Shown here piece by piece: positions 26,026-34,810 of a stretch of 64,000 nt of DNA. Where the stretch lies: NCBI GenBank assembly GCA_002842395.1, contig PHCV01000002.1, positions 1-64,000 of the forward strand. The letters are read 5' to 3'. The first letter of the stretch is position 1, and the number at the start of each line of letters is the position of its first letter. The position numbers and the translations under genes were made by a program. The notes under the pieces were generated by a model, which was not told the origin of the DNA, did no database searches, and saw only the letters and a program-made list of their open reading frames with translations. Origin of the DNA: Betaproteobacteria bacterium HGW-Betaproteobacteria-11. Lineage in GTDB: Bacteria; Pseudomonadota; Gammaproteobacteria; Burkholderiales; Rhodocyclaceae.

Positions 26026-27479
26026 TGAGCGCCCTGGTCCTGGTTTTTGCCATTCCCCTCGCCGGCGCCCTGGTGCTGGCCCTGATCGGGCACCGGCCGC
26101 AGGCGCGTAACGTCAATGTCATTTTCAGCCTCGGCACCCTGCTGGCCGCCGCCTTGCTCACCGCGCAGATCATCGCCAGCGGCCCCCTGTTCGCGCTCGA
26201 GCGGCAGTTTTTCATCGACCCGCTCAATGTCTTCCTGGTCACCCTGACCGCCTTCGTCGGGTTCACCACCTCGGTCTTTTCGCGGCCCTACATGCGCATC
26301 GAGGAAGACCACGGCAGGATGACGCCAGGCCGCATGCGGCTCTATTTCAGCATGTACCAGCTGTTTTCCTTCACCATGCTGCTGGCGCTGACCACCAACA
26401 ACATGGGCATCCTCTGGGTGGCGATGGAAGCGGCGACGCTGACCACGGTGATGCTGGTATCGATCTACCGCACCCCGGCCAGCCTCGAGGCCGCCTGGAA
26501 ATACTTCATCCTCTGCGGCGTCGGCATCGCCCAGGCGCTGTTCGGCACCATCCTGCTCTACATGGCCGCGCAGCGGGTCATCGGCGAGGGTGCCAACGCC
26601 CTGTTGTGGACCAACCTCGACGCGGCGAAGAGCCAGCTCGATCCCGCCATCATGGCCCTGGCCTTCGTCTTTCTTTTCATCGGCTATGGCACCAAGGTTG
26701 GTCTGGTGCCGCTGCACAACTGGTTGCCGGATGCCCACGCCGAAGGCCCGACGCCGATCTCCGCGGTGCTCTCGGGCCTCTTGCTGAACGTCGCGCTGTA
26801 TGCCGTGATTCGCTGCAAGGTACTGACCGACGGCGCCCTCGGCAACCACTTCGCCAGCCAACTGATGATCGGCTTCGGTCTTCTCTCGGTGGTTGCCGCC
26901 GCCTTCTTCCTGTCCCGCCAGAAGGATGTCAAACGCATGTTCTCGTATTCGTCGATCGAGCACATGGGGTTGATGACCTTCGCCTTCGGCATAGGCGGGC
27001 CGATTGCCAATTTCGCCGGCCTGTTGCACATGACGGTGCATTCCCTGGTCAAGTCGGCGATCTTCTTCGCCGTCGGCCATGCCGCACAGAAGGCCGGGAC
27101 GCAGCTCATGGAAAACATCCGCGGCCTGATCAAGGTCAGCCCCACCGTCGGCTGGGGCCTGATGCTGGGCACGCTGGCCATCCTCGGCATGCCGCCGTTC
27201 GGCATCTTCGCCAGCGAGTTCCTGATTCTCACCAGCGCCATGCGCCAGGTGCCGTGGGCCACGCCCCTGCTGCTGCTCGGCCTGGGCATCGCCTTTGCCG
27301 CGATTTTCAGTCGCGTCCAGCCGATGGTCTTCGGCCAGACCAGCGCCAAGCCGCTAGCCCATTCGCCGGCCCTGTTACCGGTATTCACCCATCTTGGGCT
27401 GGGCCTGATGCTGGGTTTCTACATTCCGCCCTATCTGGACGCCTGGTATCGACAGGCCGCCCGGATCATCGGCGGTTGA
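26025..27479 (+). CDS. HyfF-like proton-pumping membrane subunit (NuoN/M family)
   Basis: 484 residues, about fourteen membrane helices. Antiporter-like subunit: WVAMEAATLTTVMLVSIYRT, YGTKVGLVPLHNWLPDAHAEGPTPISAVLSG and MFSYSSIEHMGLM are the conserved blocks with channel Lys and Glu residues. Together with the HyfB-like subunit it gives the complex two putative ion channels. Four bases before hyfG. Confidence 0.92.
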   Translation: MSALVLVFAIPLAGALVLALIGHRPQARNVNVIFSLGTLLAAALLTAQIIASGPLFALERQFFIDPLNVFLVTLTAFVGFTTSVFSRPYMRIEEDHGRMTPGRMRLYFSMYQLFSFTMLLALTTNNMGILWVAMEAATLTTVMLVSIYRTPASLEAAWKYFILCGVGIAQALFGTILLYMAAQRVIGEGANALLWTNLDAAKSQLDPAIMALAFVFLFIGYGTKVGLVPLHNWLPDAHAEGPTPISAVLSGLLLNVALYAVIRCKVLTDGALGNHFASQLMIGFGLLSVVAAAFFLSRQKDVKRMFSYSSIEHMGLMTFAFGIGGPIANFAGLLHMTVHSLVKSAIFFAVGHAAQKAGTQLMENIRGLIKVSPTVGWGLMLGTLAILGMPPFGIFASEFLILTSAMRQVPWATPLLLLGLGIAFAAIFSRVQPMVFGQTSAKPLAHSPALLPVFTHLGLGLMLGFYIPPYLDAWYRQAARIIGG

Positions 27480-27483
27480 GCAA

Positions 27484-29064
27484 ATGAAGATCGCCAGCCT
27501 CGATCTCGCGGTGCACCGCCTGCCCACGCCCTTCCCGCTGCTTCATGGCGAGGTTCGCGTCAGCGAATGGTCGGCGGCCGCGCTGGCCATCGCCGAAGCG
27601 CACGGACGCCTTGTTTCGCTCTGGGGCCGCGACGACCGGCGCGGCGAGTCCGGTCACTTCGTGATGTCCGCCGTCTATGCACTCACCGGCGGGACCCTGG
27701 TCTGGCTCGACCTGCCCCTGCTCAGCCGCGAGGAAAGCTATCCCGGGCTCGCCGACATATATCCTTATGTCATTCGACAGCAGCGCGCCGTGGCCGATCT
27801 GCTCGGCCTGGCCGCCACCGGCGAGAGCGAGGAACATGCCGATAGCCGCCCATGGCTGGCGCACGGCGCCTGGTCGGCGGACTATTTCCCCCTGCGTCGC
27901 GAAGCCGGCGAGCGCACATCCGGTGAATGGCCATCGGCCAGCGACTACCCGTTCGTCGCCGTGGCCGGCGATGGCGTACATGAAATCGCGGTCGGTCCGG
28001 TGCATGCCGGCATCATCGAACCGGGGCACTTCCGCTTTTCCGTGGTCGGCGAAAAAGTCCTCCGCCTGGAACAGCGACTGGGCTATGTCCACAAGGGCAT
28101 CGACCAGCGCTTCCAGTCGCTGCCGGCCAGCGAAGGCTACCGGCTGGCCGGCCGCGTCTCCGGCGATTCGACGGTGGCCTGCGCCTGGGCCTATTGCATG
28201 GCGCTGGAAGCGGCCTGGAAGCTACCGGTGCCGCCTCGCGCGGTGTGGCTGCGGGCGCTGCTGCTGGAGCGCGAACGCATCGCCAATCACCTCGGCGATC
28301 TCGGTGCGCTGGGCAACGATGCCGCCTTCGCCTTCGGCCTGGCGCAGTTCATGCGCCTCAAGGAAGACTGGCTGCGACTGAACAAGGCGCTGTTCGGCCA
28401 TCGCTATCTGATGGATGTCGTCGTTCCCGGCGGCATCGCCGGCGATATCGATGCGAACGGCATCGAAGGTCTGCTTGCCCAATGTGTCGCAATCGAGGCC
28501 GGAATACGCGAGCTGCATGACATCTACGACGAACATGCCGGCCTGCAGGATCGTTTCCTTACCACCGGCCGCGTCACCACGGAGCAGGCGATGGCGCTCG
28601 GCCTCACCGGCCTTGCCGGCCGCGCCAGCGGCATCGCCCGCGATGTGCGCCTCAACTTTCCGGCGCCGCCCTATACGGAACTGGAATTCACCCTCGCCTG
28701 CAAGAGCGGCGGCGATGTCGCCGCGCGGGTGGCGGTGCGCTTTGACGAGGTTTTCGAATCCTTGCGCCTGATCCGTCAGATCCTGCGCCGCCTGCCGTCC
28801 GGCATGGTGCGCGAAGAACTGCCTTCACTGCTGGAAAACGAGCGACCGGGGGGCATCGGTGCCGGCTGGATCGAGGGCTGGCGCGGCGAGATTTTCGTCG
28901 CCCTGACGCTCGCGCCAGGCAACCGTATCGCCCGCTGCCATTGCCATGATCCCTCCTGGCAGAACTGGCCCGTACTGGAACATGCGGTGATCGGCAACAT
29001 CGTGCCCGACTTTCCGCTGATCAACAAATCCTTCAATCTCAGTTACTCGGGGCATGACCGCTGA
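27484..29064 (+). CDS. HyfG-like large subunit without nickel ligands (NuoCD-type)
   Basis: 526 residues. N-terminal NuoC-like part (to about residue 170) and NuoD/hydrogenase large-subunit part starting VGPVHAGIIEPGHFRF, GYVHKGIDQRF. In [NiFe] hydrogenases the metal sits on RxCGxC and DPCxxC. Here the first motif is R224-V-S226-G-D-S229 and the last is NLSYSGHDR (residues 518-526), so all four cysteines are replaced by Ser, Ser, Ser and Gly. The protein ends exactly after this motif, with no maturation tail. It therefore cannot be a nickel hydrogenase; the pattern fits energy-converting hydrogenase-related (Ehr) complexes of unknown substrate. Confidence 0.88.
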   Translation: MKIASLDLAVHRLPTPFPLLHGEVRVSEWSAAALAIAEAHGRLVSLWGRDDRRGESGHFVMSAVYALTGGTLVWLDLPLLSREESYPGLADIYPYVIRQQRAVADLLGLAATGESEEHADSRPWLAHGAWSADYFPLRREAGERTSGEWPSASDYPFVAVAGDGVHEIAVGPVHAGIIEPGHFRFSVVGEKVLRLEQRLGYVHKGIDQRFQSLPASEGYRLAGRVSGDSTVACAWAYCMALEAAWKLPVPPRAVWLRALLLERERIANHLGDLGALGNDAAFAFGLAQFMRLKEDWLRLNKALFGHRYLMDVVVPGGIAGDIDANGIEGLLAQCVAIEAGIRELHDIYDEHAGLQDRFLTTGRVTTEQAMALGLTGLAGRASGIARDVRLNFPAPPYTELEFTLACKSGGDVAARVAVRFDEVFESLRLIRQILRRLPSGMVREELPSLLENERPGGIGAGWIEGWRGEIFVALTLAPGNRIARCHCHDPSWQNWPVLEHAVIGNIVPDFPLINKSFNLSYSGHDR

Positions 29065-29615
29065 TGTGGAAGATCCTTGGGCGCATCGCCAAAACCGGCA
29101 TCGCGACGGAAGCGCCACCCGCTGCCGCCGCCCAAAAAGTCGGCGCCGGCGAGACGGCGAGCGTGCCGCGCCTGCACCAGGAAATCCTCGACATCCTCGG
29201 CCGCGCGCTGACCATTCGCGCGGTTGACGCCGGCAGCTGCAACGGCTGCGAGCTGGAGCTCAACGCCCTCAACAACATCTATTACAACCTCGAAGGCCTC
29301 GGCATCAAGTTCGTCGCCAGCCCGCGCCATGCCGACCTGTTGCTGGTCAGCGGCCCGGTGACGCGCAACATGGTGCTAGCCGTGCAGCAGACTTATGCGG
29401 CAATGCCGGCACCCAAGCTGGTGGTGGCGCTCGGTGCCTGCGCCATCGATGGCGGCATCTTCGGCGCAAATTACGCCACGCTCGGCGGCCTCGCGCCGGT
29501 ATTGCCGGTCGATCACGTGATTCCCGGCTGCCCGCCGGAACCGGTGGATATCCTCGCCGGCATCCTCGACGTGGTGCGCCGGCGGCTCCCGCCGGAAAGC
29601 GTCCCGCATGTCTGA
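29064..29615 (+). CDS. HyfI-like small subunit with [4Fe-4S] site (NuoB family)
   Basis: 183 residues. NuoB/HycG-type subunit next to the quinone site. Cluster ligands are intact: Cys59 and Cys62 in GSCNGCELE, Cys126 in GACAIDGG and Cys156 in PGCPPEP. So the complex keeps an electron-transfer cluster although the large subunit lacks nickel ligands. N-terminal linker residues about 24-32 (QKVGAGETA) are encoded by an antisense dispersed repeat. Start overlaps the hyfG stop by one base. Confidence 0.92.
   Translation: MWKILGRIAKTGIATEAPPAAAAQKVGAGETASVPRLHQEILDILGRALTIRAVDAGSCNGCELELNALNNIYYNLEGLGIKFVASPRHADLLLVSGPVTRNMVLAVQQTYAAMPAPKLVVALGACAIDGGIFGANYATLGGLAPVLPVDHVIPGCPPEPVDILAGILDVVRRRLPPESVPHV
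29134..29159 (-). repeat. 25-bp dispersed repeat, copy in hyfI
   Basis: Antisense to the gene, identical to the copy at 13461-13486. Read in the gene's frame it gives KVGAGETA. Shows that the element is tolerated in both orientations inside coding sequence. Confidence 0.85.
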
Positions 29616-30474
29616 CACGGGCTCGCGCAGCGCCCTGTTGCGCTACATCGAGGGTGAGCTTTCCCAGTTGCCCGAGACGCACCCCGGCCACCCGTTCGTC
29701 AGCCGCAACCGGGGGCGCCTAAGCCTGCATTTCGACTATCTGGCGATCCAGAGCGAAATGCGGCTCGACACGCCCGAAGCGCTGGCGCTCGGCTACACCC
29801 GAACCATGATGGGGTTCCTGCTGTTTCAGCCGCAACCCGCAGAGATTTTGATGATCGGTCTCGGCGGCGGTTCGCTGGCCAAATATTGCCGGCGTCACCT
29901 GCCCGCCACGCGCTTCACCGCGATCGAGGTCAACCCGGCGATTCTCGAATTTCGCCAGGCCTTTCAGATTCCGGACGATGGGCCGAACTTTCGCGTCATC
30001 ATCGCTGACGGCGCCGATTACCTGCGCCGCGAGGTCGACCGCACGGCAGACGTGCTGCTGCTGGATGGTTTCGACGGCCATTCGCCGCCGCCACAACTGT
30101 GCACCGCGGAGTTCTACGCCGACTGCCATGCCTGCCTGAGCGATGACGGTGTCCTGGTCGCCAACTTCTGGAGCGGCGATCGCGACAGTGCGCGGCATCT
30201 GGCGCGGCTACGGGAATGTTTCGCTGGCCAGGTGCTGCCGATCGATGCCTGCGAACCGGGCAACAAGATCGTTTTCGCCGGCAAGGGCCGCGACTTTCCG
30301 CCCGCGGCGGAGAGGCTGCTGGCGCGCGCCGTCGAGCCCGATCCGCAGCATCCGATTCGGCTCCATGCCACGGCGCGCAAGCTGCTCAGGCAATTGCGTC
30401 AGATGCCCGTCCGCAGTCGCGAATCACGCGCCGATCGCGCCGGGTGCCGTACAATCCCCCCATCGCTCTGTTGA
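29608..30474 (+). CDS. Spermidine synthase-like (SpeE-fold) methyltransferase-family protein
   Basis: 288 residues. Rossmann fold of the polyamine synthase family: ILMIGLGGGSLAKYCRRHLP (nucleotide loop), FTAIEVNPAILEFRQAF, ADVLLLDGFDGHSPP and GVLVANFWS. The catalytic Asp region of true spermidine synthases (DS-DP) reads LDGFDGHS, so aminopropyl transfer is uncertain. The last 25 residues are basic and may be poorly conserved. Overlaps the end of hyfI by eight bases, which suggests co-transcription with the Ehr-like complex. Confidence 0.78.
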   Translation: MSDTGSRSALLRYIEGELSQLPETHPGHPFVSRNRGRLSLHFDYLAIQSEMRLDTPEALALGYTRTMMGFLLFQPQPAEILMIGLGGGSLAKYCRRHLPATRFTAIEVNPAILEFRQAFQIPDDGPNFRVIIADGADYLRREVDRTADVLLLDGFDGHSPPPQLCTAEFYADCHACLSDDGVLVANFWSGDRDSARHLARLRECFAGQVLPIDACEPGNKIVFAGKGRDFPPAAERLLARAVEPDPQHPIRLHATARKLLRQLRQMPVRSRESRADRAGCRTIPPSLC

Positions 30475-30499
30475 GCCCCCCCCTGACTAAGGAACGCCG

Positions 30500-30679
30500 A
30501 TGGCCAAACCCAACTATTCCTTCGAGAAACGCCAGCGTGACCTCGCCAAGAAGAAGAAGAAAGAGGAAAAGGAAGCCGAAAAACGCCTGCGCAAAGCCGG
30601 TACCGGTGAACCTGGCGCCGCAGAGCCCGAGGGCGCCCCAGATTCAGCGCCCCAGCCGATAGACGGCGAGACTGCCTAG
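30500..30679 (+). CDS. Small lysine-rich conserved protein, 59 residues
   Basis: Begins MAKPNYSFEKRQRDLAKKKK and continues as a charged helix KEEKEAEKRLRK, then an acidic Pro/Ala tail ending DGETA. The N-terminal pattern recurs in many proteobacterial small proteins of unknown role. ATG follows AAGGA at seven bases. Its last 36 bases overlap the 3' end of metW on the other strand. Confidence 0.72.
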   Translation: MAKPNYSFEKRQRDLAKKKKKEEKEAEKRLRKAGTGEPGAAEPEGAPDSAPQPIDGETA

Positions 30680-31237
30680 AAAATTCGGTTCCTCGCCGAC
30701 CAGCCGGCCGGCTTCGTCGAGCACCTGCCGCTCGCGAATGACAAGCCGCATCCGGGCGCACAGCGCCTCGAAATCGAGCATCGTGAAGAACCGCAGGTTG
30801 GGCGTGTCGAACCATTCGTAGGGCAGGTCTTCGGACACCGGCATGCGACCGTTCATGATCGCCAGGCGATTTTTCCAGTAGGCGAAGTTGGGAAAGCTGA
30901 CCACCGCCTCGCGGCCGACACGCAGCATTTCGGTCAGCACCCGTTCGGTATGACGCACGGTTTGCAGCGTTCGCGAAAGCACTACGTGGTTGAAGGTAGC
31001 CTCGTCGAAACCCGCCAATACCTGTTCCAGATCGCCCTGGATGACATTGATCCCGCGCCCGATCGCCGCCAGCACGCTGGCATCGTCGAGCTCGATGCCA
31101 TAGCCATGCACGCCGCGTTCCTCGATCAGCCTGGCCAGTAGCGAGCCATCGCCACAGCCGAGATCCAGCACGCGCTCGCCGGGCCGCATCCAGCCGGCAA
31201 TCACATCAAAATCAGCGCGGATGGGAGTGGAGTTCAT
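30644..31237 (-). CDS. metW: Methionine biosynthesis protein MetW
   Basis: 197 residues. SAM-methyltransferase-fold protein that works with MetX in methionine synthesis. [20 protein letters not shown] at the N-terminus and [32 protein letters not shown] in the middle are typical. It follows metX with a four-base overlap, the standard metXW arrangement. Confidence 0.95.
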   Translation of the reverse strand: MNSTPIRADFDVIAGWMRPGERVLDLGCGDGSLLARLIEERGVHGYGIELDDASVLAAIGRGINVIQGDLEQVLAGFDEATFNHVVLSRTLQTVRHTERVLTEMLRVGREAVVSFPNFAYWKNRLAIMNGRMPVSEDLPYEWFDTPNLRFFTMLDFEALCARMRLVIRERQVLDEAGRLVGEEPNFLGSLAVYRLGR

Positions 31238-32358
31238 AGGCCGATCCGTTGCAGGTAGGCAGCCACCACCGCGTGGTAATGGGCGTCTTCCATGAGGAAG
31301 GAATCATGACCGTGCGCACAGCCGCTTTCGGCGTAGGCCACCGGCTGGCCGTTGCGCACCAGGGCATGGACGATCTCGCGCGAGCGGGCGGGCGAAAAGC
31401 GCCAGTCGGTAGTGAAGGCAATCACCAGAAAGCCGGCCCTGGCCGGCGCCAGCGCTTGCGCCAGGTCGCCGCCGTGCTCCAACGCCGGATCAAAATAATC
31501 CAGCGCCCGGGTCATGCGCAGATAGGTGTTGGCATCGAAGATCCCGGCGAACTTGTCGCCCTGATGGCGCAGATAGGATTCGATCTCGAACTCGACGTCG
31601 AAACTGTAGCTGCCCGCCCCGGGACGCTGGCGGCGTCCGAATTTCTCGGCCATCTGGTCGTCGGACAGATAAGTGATGTGGCCGAGCATGCGCGCCAGAC
31701 GCAGCCCGCGCAGCGGGCGCACGCCGTGTGCGTAGTAATGCCCGCCGTGGAAATCCGGGTCGGTGAGGATGGCCTGGCGGGCGATCTCGTTGAAGGCGAT
31801 GTTCTCCGCCGAGAGTTTGGGCGCGGCGGCGATCACCAGGCTGTGGCGCACCCGTTCGGGCTGGCTGATCGCCCATTGCAGCGCCTGCATGCCGCCCAGA
31901 CTGCCACCGATCACCGCGGCCCAAGCCTCGATGCCGAGATGGTCGGCAAGTCGCGCCTGGGCGCTGACCCAGTCGGTCACGGTAACCACCGGGAAATCCG
32001 CGCCCCAGGGTTTGCCGGTGCCTGGATTGAGGCTGGCCGGGCCGGTGGAGCCATGGCAGCCGCCGAGATTATTGACGCCGACGATGAAAAATCGCTCGGT
32101 ATCCAGCGGTCGTCCGGGACCGATGATGTTGTCCCACCAGCCGAGGTTCTCCGGCTGGTCCGCATAACGGCCAGCGACGTGATGCTGGCCGGAGAGGGCA
32201 TGGCAGACCAGGATCGCATTCGACCGGGCGGCGTTGAGCTGGCCATAGGTTTCATAGACCAGGTCGAAGGCCGGCAGCACCGCTCCGCTCTGGAGGGTCA
32301 GCGGTTCGGCAAAGTGCGCGTACTGGGGAATGACGGTACCGATACACATGGATGACAA
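31234..32358 (-). CDS. metX: Homoserine O-acyltransferase MetX
   Basis: 374 residues. Alpha/beta hydrolase that acylates homoserine (acetyl or succinyl; the donor cannot be settled by eye). Oxyanion and nucleophile region [43 protein letters not shown], the Asp in [10 protein letters not shown], and the catalytic His in [13 protein letters not shown] are all visible. An internal ATG nine bases in is an alternative start. No SAM riboswitch is seen upstream; the gene starts 12 bases after PTS enzyme I. Confidence 0.95.
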   Translation of the reverse strand: MSSMCIGTVIPQYAHFAEPLTLQSGAVLPAFDLVYETYGQLNAARSNAILVCHALSGQHHVAGRYADQPENLGWWDNIIGPGRPLDTERFFIVGVNNLGGCHGSTGPASLNPGTGKPWGADFPVVTVTDWVSAQARLADHLGIEAWAAVIGGSLGGMQALQWAISQPERVRHSLVIAAAPKLSAENIAFNEIARQAILTDPDFHGGHYYAHGVRPLRGLRLARMLGHITYLSDDQMAEKFGRRQRPGAGSYSFDVEFEIESYLRHQGDKFAGIFDANTYLRMTRALDYFDPALEHGGDLAQALAPARAGFLVIAFTTDWRFSPARSREIVHALVRNGQPVAYAESGCAHGHDSFLMEDAHYHAVVAAYLQRIGL

Positions 32359-32370
32359 GGAGAACGTGAG

Positions 32371-34110
32371 CTACAGCCGCGCAACCAGCGCGCGCAGTTT
32401 GTCCGGTTCATCGAGTCTGAGCAGTTTGGCGACCAGCGGTTCGAGGCGGCTGATGTCGGCCATCAGCACCTGCTGCTTGGCTTCCAGGATCTGCGCCGGA
32501 TGCATCGAAAACTCGCGCAGCCCCATCCCCAGCAACAAGCGGGTCAGCTTCGAGTCACCCGCCATTTCGCCGCAGAGCGCGACCGGCACTCCGGCCTGGC
32601 GACCGGCCTGCAGGGTCTTGCCGATCAGCTGGAGCACCGCCGGATGCAGCGGGTCGTAGAGGTGGGCCACGGCGCTGTCGGCGCGGTCGATGGCGAGGGT
32701 GTATTGAATCAGGTCGTTGGTGCCGATCGAAAGAAAATCGAGCCGGCGCAAGAAAGGCCCGAGCATCAGCGCCGCCGCGGGAATTTCGATCATGGCGCCG
32801 ATCGCGATCGACTCGTCGAACTTGTGCCTTGACGCCGCGAGCTGGGCCTTGGCCTGCTCGATCAGGGCCAGCGTCTGCTCGATCTGCTGGACATGCGCCA
32901 GCATCGGAATCAGCAGCTTCACCCGGCCGTAATGGGCGGCGCGCAGGATGGCGCGCAGCTGGGTCAGAAAAAGTTGCGGCTCGGTCAGACAGAAACGGAT
33001 GGCGCGCAGGCCCAGTGCCGAATTGCAGGCAACCGATTCGGCCGTGCGGCTGCGCAGCGCACGCACCTCCTTGTCGGCGCCGATGTCGAGGCTGCGGATG
33101 GTCACCGGCTTGCCGGCGAATTGCTTGACGACCTGGCGATAGGCCTCGAATTGCTCATCCTCCGTAGGCAGATCGTCGCGATTCATGAACAGGAACTCGG
33201 TACGGAACAGACCGATGCCGGCAGCGCCGACAGCCAATGCCCGCTCGGCGTCGGGCGGCAGCTCGATGTTGGCTTCGAGCACGATCTCCTCGCCGTCGAG
33301 GGTAACGCTGCGCGCCGTTTTCAGCCGCAGCCGCTTGCTGCGCTCGAGCTCCAGCGCGGTCTTGCGCAGCCGGTACTCGTCGAGGATGCGCGCGTCGGGA
33401 TCGACGATCAGCACCCCGCGCACGCCATCGAGGATCAGCACATCGTCATCCTTGATCAGCGCCCGCGCATCGCGCAGGCCGACCACGGCGGGAATGTCGA
33501 AACTGCGGGCGACGATCGCGGTGTGCGAGGTGGCGCTGCCCAGGTCGGTGACGAAACCGCCGATCCGCTGGTTCTTGAACTGCAGGGTGTCGGCGGGCGA
33601 AAGATCGTTGGCAACCACGATCAGCTCGGCCTCGACCGCCTCCTTGCGCCGCGAAACCCGCCGTGGTTTGCCTTGCAGCACGCGCAGCACGCGCTCGACG
33701 ACCTGGGCGACATCGTACTTTCGCTCGCGCAGATAGACGTCTTCGAAGGCATCGAACTGGGCCATCGCCTCCTGCATCTGTTGCACCAGCGCCCATTCGG
33801 CATTGCAATGGCGCTCCTCGATCAGGGCGCGAACGCCGTCGGTCAGCACCGGATCGGCCAGAATCATCGCGTGCAGATCGACGAAGGCGACCAGTTCACG
33901 CGGGTTGCCGGCACTGCCGGCCTCCGCGCGCAGAGCCTCGAAATCGGCGGTCACCGCGGCAACGGCGGCGTCGAGCCGTTTCAATTCGCCGGGAATGTCT
34001 TTTTCGTGGAACTGGAACTGGGCGACCTCGAGCGCCGCGTGCGAAATCAATTGCGCCCGGCCAATGGCAATGCCGCTGGAGACTGCGAGTCCGTGCAGAC
34101 TGAAGGTCAT
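32371..34110 (-). CDS. ptsI: PTS enzyme I (PEP-protein phosphotransferase)
   Basis: 579 residues. Autophosphorylates from phosphoenolpyruvate and passes the phosphate to HPr. Phospho-His in GSATSHTAIVARSFDIPAVVGL (first 15 residues shown suffice), PEP-binding FLSIGTNDLIQYTLAIDRAD and ALCGEMAGD near the C-terminus. There is no GAF domain, so it is the sugar-type EI form rather than EINtr. No EIIB/EIIC is present in the window, pointing to a regulatory PTS that feeds PtsN and the mannose-type IIA. Confidence 0.95.
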   Translation of the reverse strand: MTFSLHGLAVSSGIAIGRAQLISHAALEVAQFQFHEKDIPGELKRLDAAVAAVTADFEALRAEAGSAGNPRELVAFVDLHAMILADPVLTDGVRALIEERHCNAEWALVQQMQEAMAQFDAFEDVYLRERKYDVAQVVERVLRVLQGKPRRVSRRKEAVEAELIVVANDLSPADTLQFKNQRIGGFVTDLGSATSHTAIVARSFDIPAVVGLRDARALIKDDDVLILDGVRGVLIVDPDARILDEYRLRKTALELERSKRLRLKTARSVTLDGEEIVLEANIELPPDAERALAVGAAGIGLFRTEFLFMNRDDLPTEDEQFEAYRQVVKQFAGKPVTIRSLDIGADKEVRALRSRTAESVACNSALGLRAIRFCLTEPQLFLTQLRAILRAAHYGRVKLLIPMLAHVQQIEQTLALIEQAKAQLAASRHKFDESIAIGAMIEIPAAALMLGPFLRRLDFLSIGTNDLIQYTLAIDRADSAVAHLYDPLHPAVLQLIGKTLQAGRQAGVPVALCGEMAGDSKLTRLLLGMGLREFSMHPAQILEAKQQVLMADISRLEPLVAKLLRLDEPDKLRALVARL

Positions 34111-34113
34111 GGC

Positions 34114-34383
34114 TTACTCGGTCTCGCCGAAGCGGTCCTCGATCAGGCGCAAGATGGCTTGCAATGCCTCCTCCTCCTGTTCGCCTGCCGTGTCGACAAT
34201 GACCTTCGAGCCCTTGCCGGCGGCCAGCATCATCACCCCCATGATGCTCTTGGCATTGATGCGGCGGCTGCCGCGCTCCATCCAGACCTCGCAGGAAAAC
34301 TCACCGGCGAGCTGGGTGAGCCTGGCCGAGGCGCGCGCATGCAGGCCCAGCTTGTTGACGATTTCGACTTCGGCTCGGGGCAT
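34114..34383 (-). CDS. ptsH: Phosphocarrier protein HPr
   Basis: 89 residues. His15 in KLGLHARASA accepts phosphate from enzyme I; Ser46 in INAKSIMGVMML is the HprK target, and hprK is at 11.2 kb. Three bases upstream of enzyme I and 12 bases after the IIA gene, one operon. Confidence 0.97.
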   Translation of the reverse strand: MPRAEVEIVNKLGLHARASARLTQLAGEFSCEVWMERGSRRINAKSIMGVMMLAAGKGSKVIVDTAGEQEEEALQAILRLIEDRFGETE

Positions 34384-34395
34384 GTTCGATGTCTG

Positions 34396-34785
34396 TCAAT
34401 GGTTGAGCAGGTTGAGCACGCCATCGCGGCCGCCGCTGGTGGCGCGGGCCAGCAGAACCTCCATGCCCTTGTCGCGGTAGGTCAGGGCGCGCAGCAACAT
34501 GGGCAGATTGACCCCGGCCAGACCCTCGATGCGGCCCGCTTCGAGCAGCTTGATGGCGATGTTGGACGGCGTGGCGCCGAACAGGTCGGTGAGAATCAGC
34601 ACGCCCTGGCCATGATCGACGAAGCGCAGCATCTCGCGCGCCAGCGGCAGGGCGTCGAGCGGATCGTCCTGCGCGGCCACGCCGAGCTGGGCGATCTGGA
34701 GGGGGCGCCGGTTGAGTACATGACAAGCACATTGAATCAGCGATTCGCCGTAGGTGCTGTGAGTAATCAGGAACAGTCCGATCAT
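34396..34785 (-). CDS. Mannose-family PTS IIA component
   Basis: 129 residues. Phospho-His is His9 in LFLITHSTYGE; VLILTDLFGATPSNIA is the second family motif. Stand-alone IIA of this type lies before HPr and enzyme I in many betaproteobacteria and has a regulatory role; no IIB, IIC or IID partners are present. First gene of the ptsIIA-ptsH-ptsI group. Confidence 0.94.
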   Translation of the reverse strand: MIGLFLITHSTYGESLIQCACHVLNRRPLQIAQLGVAAQDDPLDALPLAREMLRFVDHGQGVLILTDLFGATPSNIAIKLLEAGRIEGLAGVNLPMLLRALTYRDKGMEVLLARATSGGRDGVLNLLNH

Positions 34786-34810
34786 GCCTTGATTCTAGCA
34801 GGACGACGCT

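Noticed and set aside
32359-32370. SAM riboswitch in front of metX
   Set aside because: Only 12 bases lie between enzyme I and metX.
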